DNA of 64,000 nucleotides, taken from positions 58,749,693 through 58,813,692 of the forward strand of contig JAAONU010000001.1 in assembly GCA_012932295.1 (NCBI GenBank), given 5' to 3'. The position numbers were made by a program, and so were the translations under genes. The stretch's first letter is position 1, and each line of letters starts with the position of its first letter. Source of the stretch: Cyclina sinensis. Taxonomy: Eukaryota > Mollusca > Bivalvia > Venerida > Veneridae. Below, piece after piece: positions 30,027-43,000 of the stretch. A model generated the notes under the pieces. It did no database searches and was not told the origin of the DNA. It saw only the letters and a program-made list of their open reading frames with translations.

Positions 30027-30090
30027 GATGTAAAAGTTCTCTTAGAAAATACTTTCTGTCGAAGTGATTTTCTTTGAGAACTTTTACATC
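30027..30090 (-). ncRNA. 64-nt near-perfect stem-loop in RBBP6 3' UTR (miRNA-precursor-like, unproven)
   Basis: Arms GATGTAAAAGTTCTC (30027-30041) and GAGAACTTTTACATC (30076-30090) pair exactly. After a 2x2 internal loop, AGAAAAT (30044-30050) pairs with ATTTTCT (30067-30073), and ACTT (51-54) can pair with AAGT (62-65). Stem length suits a small-RNA precursor or a structural 3' UTR element; a tiny MITE is also possible. Expression is unknown. Confidence 0.45.
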
Positions 30091-30293
30091 TTAATGATAA
30101 GTGAACATAATAATTTAAGATAAAATTAAGCTGGTCAGCTGGACACTGGTTTGAAAGGGAACAGTCACTATCACTATTCACATGAACCCCATTTCTGAAC
30201 AGAAATTACCAACAGGCTTTCAAATCTATTGTTTATATTATCCATTATAAGTTTTTCCTTTTTTTAATGTATATTGTCAGCAAACACAAGCTC

Positions 30294-31029
30294 TCACTTC
30301 CCCAATGATGACTTTATCTTCTTGTCTTTCTCACCTTTATGTTTTTTCTTTTTCTTTTCCTTCTTCTTTTTCTGCTTTTTGTCTTTTTTGTGCTTATTTT
30401 TCTTATGTTTATGTTTCTTATAAACCACTTCCTCATCTGACGAACTATCTGAACTACTGTCTTCTGAATTATCGTCATCAGAATAACTGTCCTCGTAATC
30501 AGGTACAAATCTAGAGTCATCTATCACAGAGTCCTTACGAGAAACAAGTCTACCAGAGTCTCTGTTTGAACCCCGACTGTCTTGTCTATTGTAGTCTCTA
30601 CTGCTACGCCTGTCTTTAAAACTGTGACTATCTTTACGTTTCCTATCTGGACTTCTTTCCCGATCCCTATCTCTAGAGCGTTCATAGTCTCGTGAGTGAT
30701 CCCCTTCTCGTCGCTTTTCTCTTAGTTTATTTCTGAGATCTATTTCTGTAGCAACTTTTCTTTTCTCATCACCAGTTACAGTTATCTTCACACTATGCTG
30801 CTTCTGCGCCACTCTTCTTTCGTCTTCCTTCTTCTCAGGATCCATGAACACACGCCTTTTAGGTTCCACTGCTGGTGATTTCTCTCTCTTACTTTGGGAG
30901 GACTCGTGCTCCTTGGTTTCTGATTTTCCTTCCTTCTTTACTGGCTGGATTACAGACACAGCTGAGCTAACACTGGTAGGTTTCATAACTTTCTGTGCAA
31001 GTGCATGCTCTGCCTTTTCGATCACAGAT
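30294..31029 (-). CDS. RBBP6: RBBP6 terminal exon
   Basis: SVIEKAEHALAQKV, Arg/Asp-rich RSRDRDRERSPDRKRKD, FVPDYEDSYSDDD (human FEPDYNESDSES), an acidic Ser run and the Lys/His-rich end KKHKHKKNKHKKDKKQKKKK, as in the human C-terminus. TGA at 30296-30294. Confidence 0.95.
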
Positions 31030-34000
31030 CTGTAATAACAGTAATGGTTAAAGTACTAACAAAAAGATGATAAAATTAAAGTGTAAAATTAATTCTATAT
31101 CACATCATACCGAGTTTATTTTTCATTTGCATATTCTGTTCTAACCAAGAGCTCCATCAAAGAGGGGGCACTATATACCCGAATAAAGCTACTGACAGTG
31201 AACCTTATAACATGGGTGTACACATTTTATCAACAGTAACATTATGGATATTAAAACAGCATACACACATAAATTCAAAATGTTTTTGTTAAGGTGGCTA
31301 GAGTCAATATACAACACTATGAAAATATGCCTACTGAAAAACAAAATGCTGACATATGCACTGCAAACATATCAATGTTTAACCCACATGTATTAAAGCA
31401 TGTGAAAAAGATCACTGCCATATTAATAAAGATGTTTTTGTTTAAAAAAAATCTGTTTTCAAAAATGCTGATGGATTTTAATACTAGAATCTACAACAAA
31501 TCCAAGTCAAACCTTGGTAAGAATGTTTGTTTTGTTGGCTTCCATTTCTCTTTCTTTCTGGTTGGTTCTGGACTGAGATCATAGGGATCTTCTTCCTTCT
31601 CCCACTTCGACAGTTCTGGAGGCTCCAACATTAACTCATCCTCAGGATGGGGTATATCATCAAAACCTATTAGCAACAATCAATTCAAATTAAACTCTGG
31701 AAAAAATATACCTTTGTAAAGGCTTTCTTTTTAATAATCTCATAAAGAAACGTAAGAGCGCCATGATATCGCTAACATGAGTACAACTGCTCTTAACAAC
31801 AAGGCCAATGAAAGAGATTGAACCAAAGTACAGCATATTCAAAGAGTTTGTTACCTGAACGTTCACTTGTATCACCTGACATATTTTCATACTCTGTGAA
31901 TATCATTTAGATTAGTGTCTAGTGACCCCGAGGATGGAGCTAATTTTAAATATCTTTTCTGTAACTTCAACAACAAATCAAGCCAGAAGGCCAAGGTCAG
32001 CCACCAAGTTAAAACTTTCATACAAAATTACTCAAGTGGTCCAAATTCAACTGATTTAGTGCCAAAAACAGAAAGTAGGTCAGTATGTCACCCAAAGTGA
32101 AAGCAAAATATGCCACTTAGTAGTTCTAATTCCAATACCAAGGAGGTAGGTCAAAGTATAGTTCATCCAATGCTGAAGCTGAAATCTGTATGCATAGTTA
32201 AAGTTGAAATCTACATGCAAAATTAAATGAATAGTTCAATTTCAATGCTGTCTAGTAGGTTAAGGTAAAGGTCACGATGGCCATGGAAAAAGTTTAGTAA
32301 GTAAACATGCAGGTTCATCCTGAAATCAGTATGAAATATTAATGAAATAAGTTTTTATTCATTTTTAATTTGTTACCCTACCTAGTTAACTATTCTTCGA
32401 ATATTGTTTTAGGCAACCTGTTTCACTTTGGTATATGTTTAGTTTAGACTCATTTATTTTACATCGATTGCGATACAAGTTCTTACAACTTAGATTCATC
32501 ACGCTCGATGACTGCTTCCTGGGTTCCATACCAGTATTCGCGCAGCGTGGAGGAATGTGAAGATCGTGAGAGAATCTCGCCTCTGACGGGATTCGAACCT
32601 GCGACCTTCGGATCCGAAGTCCTGCGCTCTACCCCCGGACCACAGTGCCTCCTCCTTTGGTATATGTGATATCTTAGCCGGCAGAATTCCACTTGATGAA
32701 AATTTGTGATTATGCTGTACACTTCTATCTTAAAATTAAGAACAGATATGTTTCGTTTCGTTTCTTGTGAATTTGAGTATCATACATCAGACACTGTCAA
32801 CATTTTTAATAGAAACCCAGCACTACTGCTTCTTGCCTTTCAAAATTCATTTCATTACAGTTCTGTGATAAAATGGAAATATTACCATAACATATATAGA
32901 TGTATGACACATTTGTTGGCAATTAAATGATGCAGTTTTTGTGTGATTTATTGCATTACCTTCTGATCCAGCAGGAGACAACCCTCCAGAGGTATCCATC
33001 TTTTCCTGTTTAGTTTCCTCTTTATCTGCCTCCTCAAGCTTAGCTTTTTTAGGCTCGGTAATCTCTTCTCCATCCGCTGCTTCTGGCTTTCCTCTCTTTA
33101 AAGATCTTCTCTTCTCCTGTTTTTCTGTTGGCTTTTTATCATCTTGAGACAGTTCTGAATCTGACAATGAATCTTCTTTCACACTTTCTGGAGAACTTTT
33201 TTTAACAGTTTTTCCAGTTTTGGCACTCCCTGCCTTAACATTTTCTTTACTTGTCATGTCACTGTGTCCTTCATCATCACTGTCTTTTGTACTAGCTATT
33301 TCAGTCAATTTCACATGATCAGAAGAATCTGACTGTGCAGTGGACTCTTGTCTTGAAATTTTAGTTTTTACTTTACTGTCTGTGTCACTGTCAGTCTTGT
33401 CACTATCAGATTCATTCTGAGAATCTACTTCTTTGGATTTTTTCTTAACCACTTCTTCACCATCTGAACTTTCTGCCACCTTGGACTTCTTGGCTTTCTT
33501 TTCAGCTTTTTCCTTCTTAGCTTTGGTCTTTTCTTTATCTTTCTTCTTTTTCTTCTTCTTTTCACCACCTTCCTTTTCCTTCTTTCTTCTTGCTTTTCTT
33601 TCCTTTTTACTTTCTTTTTCATCATTCTCTTTTATTTTCTTTTCGGGACTTGCTGCATCTCTGTCACTTTCATCTGTTGTGAATTTCTTGTCTGGAGTCG
33701 GATCACGTTTACGATCTGGACTACGCTCATCCCTATCACTACGATCATCTCTTCGCCGATCTGGACTTCTTCTGTCCCTGTAGTCTCTTTCTTTCTCTCT
33801 CCTGTCCTTCCCATCTCTTCGTCCTGGACTTCTTGATCTGTAATAGGAATGATATGTACAGTATAATGTATGGTTCCACAATGTTTATTTAAAAATCTGT
33901 AACTGATACAGCAAATGGACTTTTGTAACTGGAAATGCACCTTATGATGCAATTTCTGTTCTAAAACTACTTTTCATCAACAAAGCTGAAAATTCCAGAG

Positions 34001-37000
34001 TTCCTCTAAATCCTATCAGGATGTATTCATTTCAGCCCTATAAAGCAAAATCATTTTCAAGTGCAAAACTGTCTGCTGTTCCAAGTTCCTTATAACATAC
34101 TTCTTTTGGCTTTTACTGCCTAAAAACATGATTGTTAAATGATCTACTAACCTATGTCTCCTAGGTGATAAGGACCTTCTCCTCCCAGGGGACCCAGCCC
34201 TATCAGGGGGTGTGGGCAGGGGAGTGGTTCCTGGAGGTGCTGGTGGAGGGCCCTGAGGTGGTGTCTGTCCACTTGGTACAGTGCTTGCCACAGGAGGAGG
34301 TGGAAACCCGTATGTTCTACTGTTTGTGTAGAAGTCATAGAACTGTTTGTACTGCTCAAACTTCACAATATCCTCATCCCGAACTTTCCTGTGAAACAGT
34401 GGTAAATCAATCTTAACAAGAATTTGTAACAGAGTTACCAACATCCCCTGCCTAAGGGAAGTTTTATACAATGCACTCAATTTAAATTTAAAAGTTTGAG
34501 GTATGGATCTGGACTTTCGGTGCAAAATCTTGATAAATGCTAATCTGCACATGCAATAAACATGGGTGTTGCGCATGACACATTGTCTTATTATGGTGAA
34601 CATTTGTGCAAACTTATTTCAAAATATTTGGATGAATGGAAAAGTTGTGGACTGGACACAAAACAGACCCTACAACAAACCATGTTAAGCTTCGACCTCA
34701 AAGTGTTACTTTGACCTTGGAGGCAGGTGTCTTGGTGTTGTGCATGACATGTCGTCTTATTATGGTGAACATCTGTGCCAAGTTATTTCAAAATCTCTTG
34801 ATGAATGGCTTAGTTATGGACCAGTCACGAAGTACGACGGACGTACAGACGGATTTCTATATCCCCCTTTTTTCTTCGAAAAGGCAGGGGCAATAAATCT
34901 TCTCTCTCATTTACCAAGAAAAAATTTAACAAAAATTTCCCATTCTCTTCAATGCACATTAAACTGAATTTTTACCATGGTTTTCTTTACAAACAATTGC
35001 TAGCCGTAGGTCAATTCAGTGAATAAAACTAGAACTATCACTAAAGGTGATTAATATCCCCACATAGGTGCTTGATACTGGAACTGGAAAGCTTAGAATC
35101 AATGGCATTAAGTGACATAAGAAACAAGGAAATATGTATATATTTTATATTTAATAATATTGTATATAGAGAAAACAATTAATGGTAGACCATTGAACTT
35201 TATATTTTCAAGGAGAACTAGCTGATGCTCTAGCTGATCTCTTCTGGAATAAGACATCTACAGCATTCACAAGCTTTACTTCAAACACAATCATCATCAA
35301 ATTTTACAAGTACATATTTGGGCTTAAATGCATCCTTATCCATCTGGGAATAAATCACTGACTGTTCCTGTAACTCATGATGTATCATCCAGAAACTGTT
35401 TTTCTATTCTTAGTTAAAGTGAATGGTGACCTTGATCCAACTGGCTCAATCTTCAATCCCAAGCGTAGTCTTTATAGAAACTATCTTTAAAGAAAATTCA
35501 TCATAATATCTCATTCATTTCTAAAGTTATTGAGCAGAACCTTTTTTTTCATTTTTAGTAACAGTGACCTTGACCTTGGCCCCACCAGCCCCAATATCGA
35601 AGTTGACCTGTATGTTATGATGTCACACCAGTCCTGTGTACCAAAAATTTTCTTTATCTGTCTAGCCTTTCATGTGTAATCATCCAAAAATCGTTTTTCT
35701 ATTTTTAGTAACAGTGACCTTGACATTGGCCCCACCAGCCCCAATATCGATGTTACACTGTGTACCAAAAATTGTTTATATCTGTCAAGCCATTCATGAG
35801 TTTTTGTCCTCAAACTCTTTTTCTATTTTTAGTAACAGTGACCTTGACCTTGGCCTCACCAGCCCCAATATTGAACGTGACCTGTACCTTATGATGTAAC
35901 ACCTGTGTACCAAAAATTTTCTTTATCTGTCTAGCCTTTCATGTGTAATCATCCAAAAATCGTTTTTCTATTTTTAGTTACAGTGACCTTGACCTTGGCC
36001 CCACCAGCCCCCAATATTGATGTAACACCTGTGTACCAAAAATCTTTTAAATATGTCAAGCCATTCATGAGTTACTGTCCGGAAACCGTTTTTCTATTTT
36101 AAGTAACAGTGACCTTGACCTTGGCCTCACTAGCCCCAATATCGAACGTGACCTGTATCTTAAGATGTTACACCTGTGTATCAATTTTTTTTATAATCTG
36201 TCTAGCATTTCATGCTTTATCATCCAAAAAATGTTTTTTCTATTTTAAGTAACAGTGACCTTGACCCCACAAGCCCCAATATCAAACTTGACCTGCATCT
36301 TATGATGTAACAGCTGTGTACCAAAAATTGATTAAATCTGTCTAGCCTTTCATGAGTTATCGTTAGGAAACCACGACGGACTGTCAGACCGGCAGACCAA
36401 CCGACCGCCAAGCTCACTCCTATATACCCCCTTAAACTTTGTTTGTGGGGGTATAATTACATGAAGCAACCACCTTATAACTGCCACGTTCTGAAGTATT
36501 TTTGGCTGCTTTTACTTAGTTACTTATGTGAAAATTCAAGACAACTGTTTACTTCTCTAACATAAGCATCTGCCAACACTTGATTTTTGCAATCAGTACT
36601 TCAAATAACTGCCAGTCAAGCTTCTTTCCAAGAAGGCAGCCAAGACATCAGTTTACTTTATAACATCACCCCTTAACTGGATTCTTCCCAGCCCTTTTTT
36701 ATGACATAAACCCTTAACTAGGTACTTCACAACCGTGATCTATTTATCTCCTGTCTTAACTGACACTTTTAAATGATACTTTACTTCAATATTACCTCTG
36801 CCTTCAACATCAACTGTCACTGTAAGATGATTATGCCACCGAAGTGGTGCTTTGACCTTTGAGCTAAGAACCAGTCATTCAGGGGTCAAGGTCAAATAAA
36901 TATAGGTCAGTGGGAAGGTCTTGTCCAAAGGGGTGTTGTGTCCAAGTATGAAGTATATCCACTTAACAAGAGGGCCAATGGCCCTAAAGCGCTCACCGGG

Positions 37001-40000
37001 GTTCAAATATAAGAAATTTTTATGTATGTAATGATGCGTATCACAGAAATGGACCAATGCAAAAACAAAAAGTAGGTCAGTACGTCAAAATACAGGTCAT
37101 GAGATGACATTTTTGAAATCGGAACGAAAAGCTGTACACACAGTCCGAATTTCATTGCCGTAGCTTTAAAACGGTAAAGTAGTTCAGTAGGTCAAAAATA
37201 TAGGTCATGAAATGACGTTTTTGAAATCGTAACAAAAAACTGTACACATGGTCCAAATTTCATTGCCATAGCTCCAAAAACAAAAAGTAGGTCAGTAGGT
37301 CAAAAATATACGTCATGCGATGACATTGAAATCGAAACGAAAAACTGTGCACATGGTCCAAATTTTATTGCTTTTGGTTAAAAAACAAAAAAGTAGGTCA
37401 GTAGGTCAAAAATGTAGGTCAAGGAATAATGTTTTTGAAATAATCTTGAAAAGCTGTACAAATGGTCCAAATTTTATTGCCATAGCGAAAAACTTAAAAA
37501 AATGAGAAAAAAAATTTTTTTTGGGAGTGGGGGCGGGGCTGACCCCTAGGGGAGGGGGGGATGACCCCACTGTGTTCACAGTGCATACTACCAAATATCT
37601 AAGCTCCAGGCCTTGCATGTTGTGGCAAGAAGATTTTTAAAGTTTTTTGCTATATAACTCTATGTTAAACATATGACCCCTTGGGCGGGGCCAGTTTTGA
37701 CCCAGGGGCCATGATTTGAACAATCTTGGTAGAGGTCTACTAGACAATGCTCAACACCCAATATCTAAGCTCCATGCCTTGTAGTTTCTTACAAGAAGAT
37801 TTTTAAAGTTTTCCCTATATAACTCTATATAAATCAAGTGACCCCCAGGGCGGGTTCAGTTCTGACCCCAGGGTCATATTTTGAACAATCTTTGTAATGG
37901 TCCACTAGATGATCCCTCATACCAAGTATCTAAGCTCCAGGCCTTTCAGTTTCTGACAAGATGATTTTTAAAGAATTTACTATATAACTCTATGTAAAAC
38001 ATGTGACCCCTTGGGCGGAGCCAATTTTGACCCAGAGGCCATTATTTGAACAATCTTAGTAGAGGTCTACTAGACAATGCTTTACACCAAATATCTAAGC
38101 TCCATGCCTTGTGGTTTCTAACAAGCAGGTTTTTAAAGTTTTCCCTATAAATCAAGTGACCCCCAGGGCGGGACCAGTTCTGACCACAGGGTCAAAATTT
38201 GAACAATCTTGGTAGAGGTCCACTGGATGAAGACTCATACCAAATATCTAAGCTCCAGGCCTTGAGGTTTCAGACAAGAAGATTTTCAAAGTTTTTCCTT
38301 TAAGTTGCCATAGCAACCAGTTCTGCATGGAATTGAATTCTCTGAACAACTTTGGAAGAGCTTCATGCAAGGAACATCCCATGCAAGTTTCAGTGAATTT
38401 GGCCCAGTGGTTTCAGAGGAGATGTTGTTTGAATGAAATTGTTGACACCTCATGACGAACACAGGACATTGGAGTATGACAAAAGCTCACTCTGGCACTA
38501 TGTGCCAGGTGAGCTTAAAATTGACCTTACGTAAGGTGTTCTGTATTGAGATCTGGTACCATTTGTATTTCTCTTGATACTTTAACTAGACTATTGAAAT
38601 AGGGTGAAGGTTTTGCAAATTAATACAATGAATGTCAGTTTCAATATTTTTGAGCTAAAATGGTTTTTATAGGTCAAATACTGTTATTCAGAGGGACAAT
38701 CGTACCATATGCAATTTTTAAAGGAGATTTCAAGACATTATCAGAACACAAGTGTCCCACTGCAAACCTGTCGTATTTAAGCTGAACCAATCATGTTCAG
38801 TAAGTTTAAAAGCGACGTTATGCAAACAAACCCTGAAAGCCCAACAACTCATCATAGTGATCATTCTAGGTAGGTTTCACAATTCCAATTCAAATACTTA
38901 AGGAGCCATGCACAACACAAACTTTAAAATGCCAATATTTACTATTTCAAGGGCCATAACTGTAGCAGACTGTGGAAAAGCTGCAAACAAAACCCTAGGT
39001 GCACAACAACTCATCATGGCAAACACTCATGAAAGGTTTTGTGATTTCATTTCAAATAGTTTAAGAGCTAGGCGCAACACAAACTTGAAAATGCCCATTT
39101 TTACTACTAAAAGGACCTAATTTAGTCATACTGTGATGAGCTGCAAACAAAACCCAAGCTGCACAACAAATCATCATGGCCAACACTCATGGAAGGTTTT
39201 GTGATTTCATTAACTTTATAATGCCCATTTTTACTATGTCATGGCCTGTAACTGTAGCCACTCCTAGATGAGCTGTAAACAAAACTCTAGGTGCCCAACA
39301 CCTCATCATGGCAAACATTCATTGAAGGTTTTTTTTATTTCTTTCCCAATAGTTTAGGAGCTAGGCCCAACACAACTTTTCCGATGGACACACAAAGGTA
39401 AATAATAGTGCCTCCCACCCCACACTCATTTTCATGGGGGCACAAAAACTTAACTTTGCAACCTCTATCTGACAATATCATTTCTTATCATTCTTCTAGT
39501 TTCTGTTTGCATAATTATGAGAAACTATTAATAATTCAGCAGCAGGCATATAGGTTACATCAAATTCCAAGAGATTCCTAACATGCAGAATTCTGAGGCT
39601 TACGAACTGCAAAAGTGAATCAGACTTGGTCAGATTTTATATTCCATCAACTCTGATCCCTGGGATTACGACAGAATGCTTTGCAACAGGCCTGACAATT
39701 AGATTACCACATCTGCTGTTTATATTCCCAAGGGTATGCCACCCCTTCCAAGGCTGAAGTCTTTAGTCTAAGAACATATACAACCAACTCACCAAATGAC
39801 CTCAAAATACTGAAGGTCCTATGTTGCTTAAATTTCCCTATTTTCTCGGACAAAGCATTTAGACTGCAATAAGACAGGATATCATAATTTTCTGTCTTGC
39901 CCAAATTTTATATCATTTTCGCGCAGGAAACCAATCACATTTTTATAGGAAAAATTATGGTTGTGCTGATCCTGAGGTTTTATTGTAACAGTCATAATAA

Positions 40001-43000
40001 AATCAGGAAACTTTAAAAATTTAGTTATCTGTCACTTCAGTTCAGCCCATACCTATTTAAGTTATCTTTACCATCCATGTCATTTTTTTAACTCCTTTTT
40101 GAAGAAAACTTCCTTGGTATTGCAAAAAAAAAAAAAAAGAAAAAAAAAAAAAAAAAAAAAAAAAAAATGTGAAAAAATAATGATCCAGATTTTATTATGA
40201 ATCACAATTAGAATATTCATAATTCTGCAAATAAGTAACACCAGAATATCGACTAACCCTTGAAAATTTGGATCCTCTCTGGGATCTCTTGGAGGCGGAT
40301 ATGGGAAGTTTGCTCCAAAGTTTCCTGGATATCCTGGAGACCCTCTTGGTGGAAAGTCCCTTCCGTACTGAGCTGCTATTGTTGCTGGGTCTGGTATAGG
40401 TGGATACCCTCCTCCAAAGTCTGTAGGTGGTGGCCTGTAATCTGGCACCCTGTAATCTGGAGGTTGTTGCACTCTGAAATCTGAACCCCTACCTCTACCC
40501 CTAAAATCACGACCCCTATATCCAGCATTTATCCTACCTCTATAATATGGATCATTCATATCCAAGTTTCTGTCCCAGTCCCGCCCATACCCACCTCGGC
40601 CACCTTCAAACCTCTCTCTGCCCACTTCCATCCTACCCCTTCCCCCTTCAAACCTGTCCCTATATGGCATTCTGAGAGGTTCTTTTACCCTTTCTGGGGA
40701 CAAGGACAAAGATTTTTCTCTTTTCTTTGGACTCTTTTTCCTTTTTGGTTTTGATTGCTTAGCAGATGTCACAGACTTTTCTTTGCTTTTAGATCTAGAT
40801 CTGGACTTTTTGATAGATTTTTCATCCTTTTCAGACTTGGATACATTTTTGTTTTCATTTTCTCTTATTGCCTTGTTTTCTTTTGATTCAACAGCAGATT
40901 TACTTGAAACATCATTTTCATCATTACTTTTATTAGACACTGCATTTTCATTCAGATTACCATCAGTTTTAACATGTTTTTCTTCTACTTCACTGTTCTC
41001 ATCAGTTGTAGTAGATTCAACAAGATTAACAACAATGTTATTTGGTCTTGCACTTGCCCTTGATTGCACTGGTTTTTCTGGAATGTTTTCTTTGTTTGGT
41101 TCTACAGTTTTCAGATTTTTATTAGAGTTAGGTTCCACAGTTTTGATATTCTTAATTGTTTTTGTACTATCATTAGGCACTTTTACATCTTGTTTCTTAT
41201 CTTTGTCTTTCGACTTCACTGGCTGTGTTTTTCTTTTACTATCCCTCTGTGGCTTTGGAGATTTAGCTCTAGGCAGTTGTTTTTCTTTTGATCTTCGCAA
41301 TGGAGATCTTCTTAATGGAGACCTCCTTTTTGGAGAATATCTGACTGGTGACCTTGATCGACGAAACACTGGTGACCTTGTTCTGGAACGTCGCAAAGGT
41401 GATCTCCTGTATGGTGATGGAGACCGTCTCACTGGTGAGTATCTCCCTCTTGAATAAGATCTCCTAAATGGTGAGCGCCTTCTTAATGGACTTCTTGACA
41501 GTGAACGTCTTACTGGTGACCTTCTCCTTGACCATGACCTTGATCTAGAGTATGACCTTCGTCTTACAGGTGATCTAGAATATGACCTGTATCTACTTCG
41601 TGGTGACAAAGACCTTGGCGATCTTGATCGTCTTGGTGAAAAGTATCTTCTTGGTGAGTATCTAGGTGACCTTGATCTTCTTGGAGAGTATCTGCGAGGG
41701 GAATAGGACCTTCTAGGTGACAATGAGGAACGTCTTGGTGTCAGTGAGCGGCGAGGTGACCTAGAGTAACTTCTACCTCTTGATCGAGACCTGTACCTAG
41801 GTCTTGACAATGACCTGCAACAGAATAAAAGCCATCCATAAATTCTGCTCTTTATTAATTTAACAAGGTTATCAACTACTGTATCAGAAACACTACAGTG
41901 CGTGATGAGTAAGTCTATAGTCATGTATTAAAAATTCAAGTTTTTATCATATTAAAGAACCTTCTTTGATACTAGGGCACAGGATTAATTTAAACTTGTA
42001 TTGGTAAATATTTACTGAATATCAACTTCAGTTTTGGCTGATCAAGAGGACTAACTTCCAAATAAAAAAAACAACAACAACAGAAATTGAATTAGTGACA
42101 AAGTGTCTCCTATGTTCATTTTTTTCTACCATATATTATAAATCTTTCATTCTGTATTTTTTACAGTTAAAGTTAAGGTTTATTAGGAAGACGAGTTTAT
42201 GGTATAAAGATGAAGAAGTAAATAAATTCTTACCTAGACCTTGATCTTGGAGTTCTGGATCTTGATCGAGACCTGTAAGTCCTTCGTTCCTCTAATTTTT
42301 TCGCAAATTCAAGTAATGGATCCTTTCTTCTTCTGAAAATGGAATTTTTCATCTTAGTAATATCTGTGGTCAGATTAAATACATGAATTACATCATTGGA
42401 TACCACAGTTGCAAAAATTGGTCATCTGTAATAATACACCTGACATACAGGACAATCCTGTCATACAACTACCATAAAATAAAAACCACTCTGCTCATAG
42501 GACTGATTTCTAAAAGAACAGAATTTTGTGCACAAGTTCTAATGGCATTTGATCAAAATAACAACCATCCTACTAATTAACTAGACCACAAGTACTGAGC
42601 CAAGTGCCCAAGGCATTGTCAGACTTCCACATATTATATTCAGACCCAAGCAATAAATTTAAAATTATGAAAGCATGAAATTCTTCCTTTTCTAATTTCA
42701 GCGGCTATGATTAGGTTAGAGAAAGAAAGTGGAGCTAAAAAAGACCCTTAAATATAAACAGGTTTGGTCAGTTTAACCGTCAAATCATATCAATTAACAA
42801 AACCTTAAAGAAAATGTTTTGTTCCAGCTGCTGAAGTTTAAAAATAGAAAAGAACTTTGAAAATAATACTAACTTCAGTTCCTCCTGTAGAATACGGTTC
42901 TTTTCATGAAGGAATTCATTCTCTGAGAGGGGCTTTGGAAGGTTGATAGGTAGTACAGCCGCTGCTGGAGGTATAGCTGGAGGAAAGACAGGGGGTGGTA

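Larger units (their letters stand above)
28050..30293 (-). other. RBBP6: RBBP6 3' UTR
   Basis: About 2.2 kb of AT-rich sequence, free of the dispersed repeats that fill both sides, lies between the stop codon and a minus-strand AATAAA (plus-strand TTTATT at 28069-28074) that sits just before the repeat block begins. It holds a long stem-loop at 30027-30090 and a small TTAACCAGACACA tandem at 29240-29305. Extent is inferred from repeat absence and the poly(A) hexamer; other TTTATT hexamers within could give shorter forms. Confidence 0.6.

Noticed and set aside
32580..32655. tRNA-Arg gene
   Set aside because: Box B and anticodon-like arm are present but the acceptor stem does not pair, and it is the head of a 216-bp SINE with target duplication.
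33433..33783. Plus-strand Phe/Ser-rich open frame
   Set aside because: Antisense of the RBBP6 Lys/Glu-rich exon.
40783..41457. Long plus-strand open frame (224 codons) rich in Leu/Phe/Ser
   Set aside because: Antisense of the low-complexity RBBP6 RS/Lys-rich exon; composition is explained by the complement.
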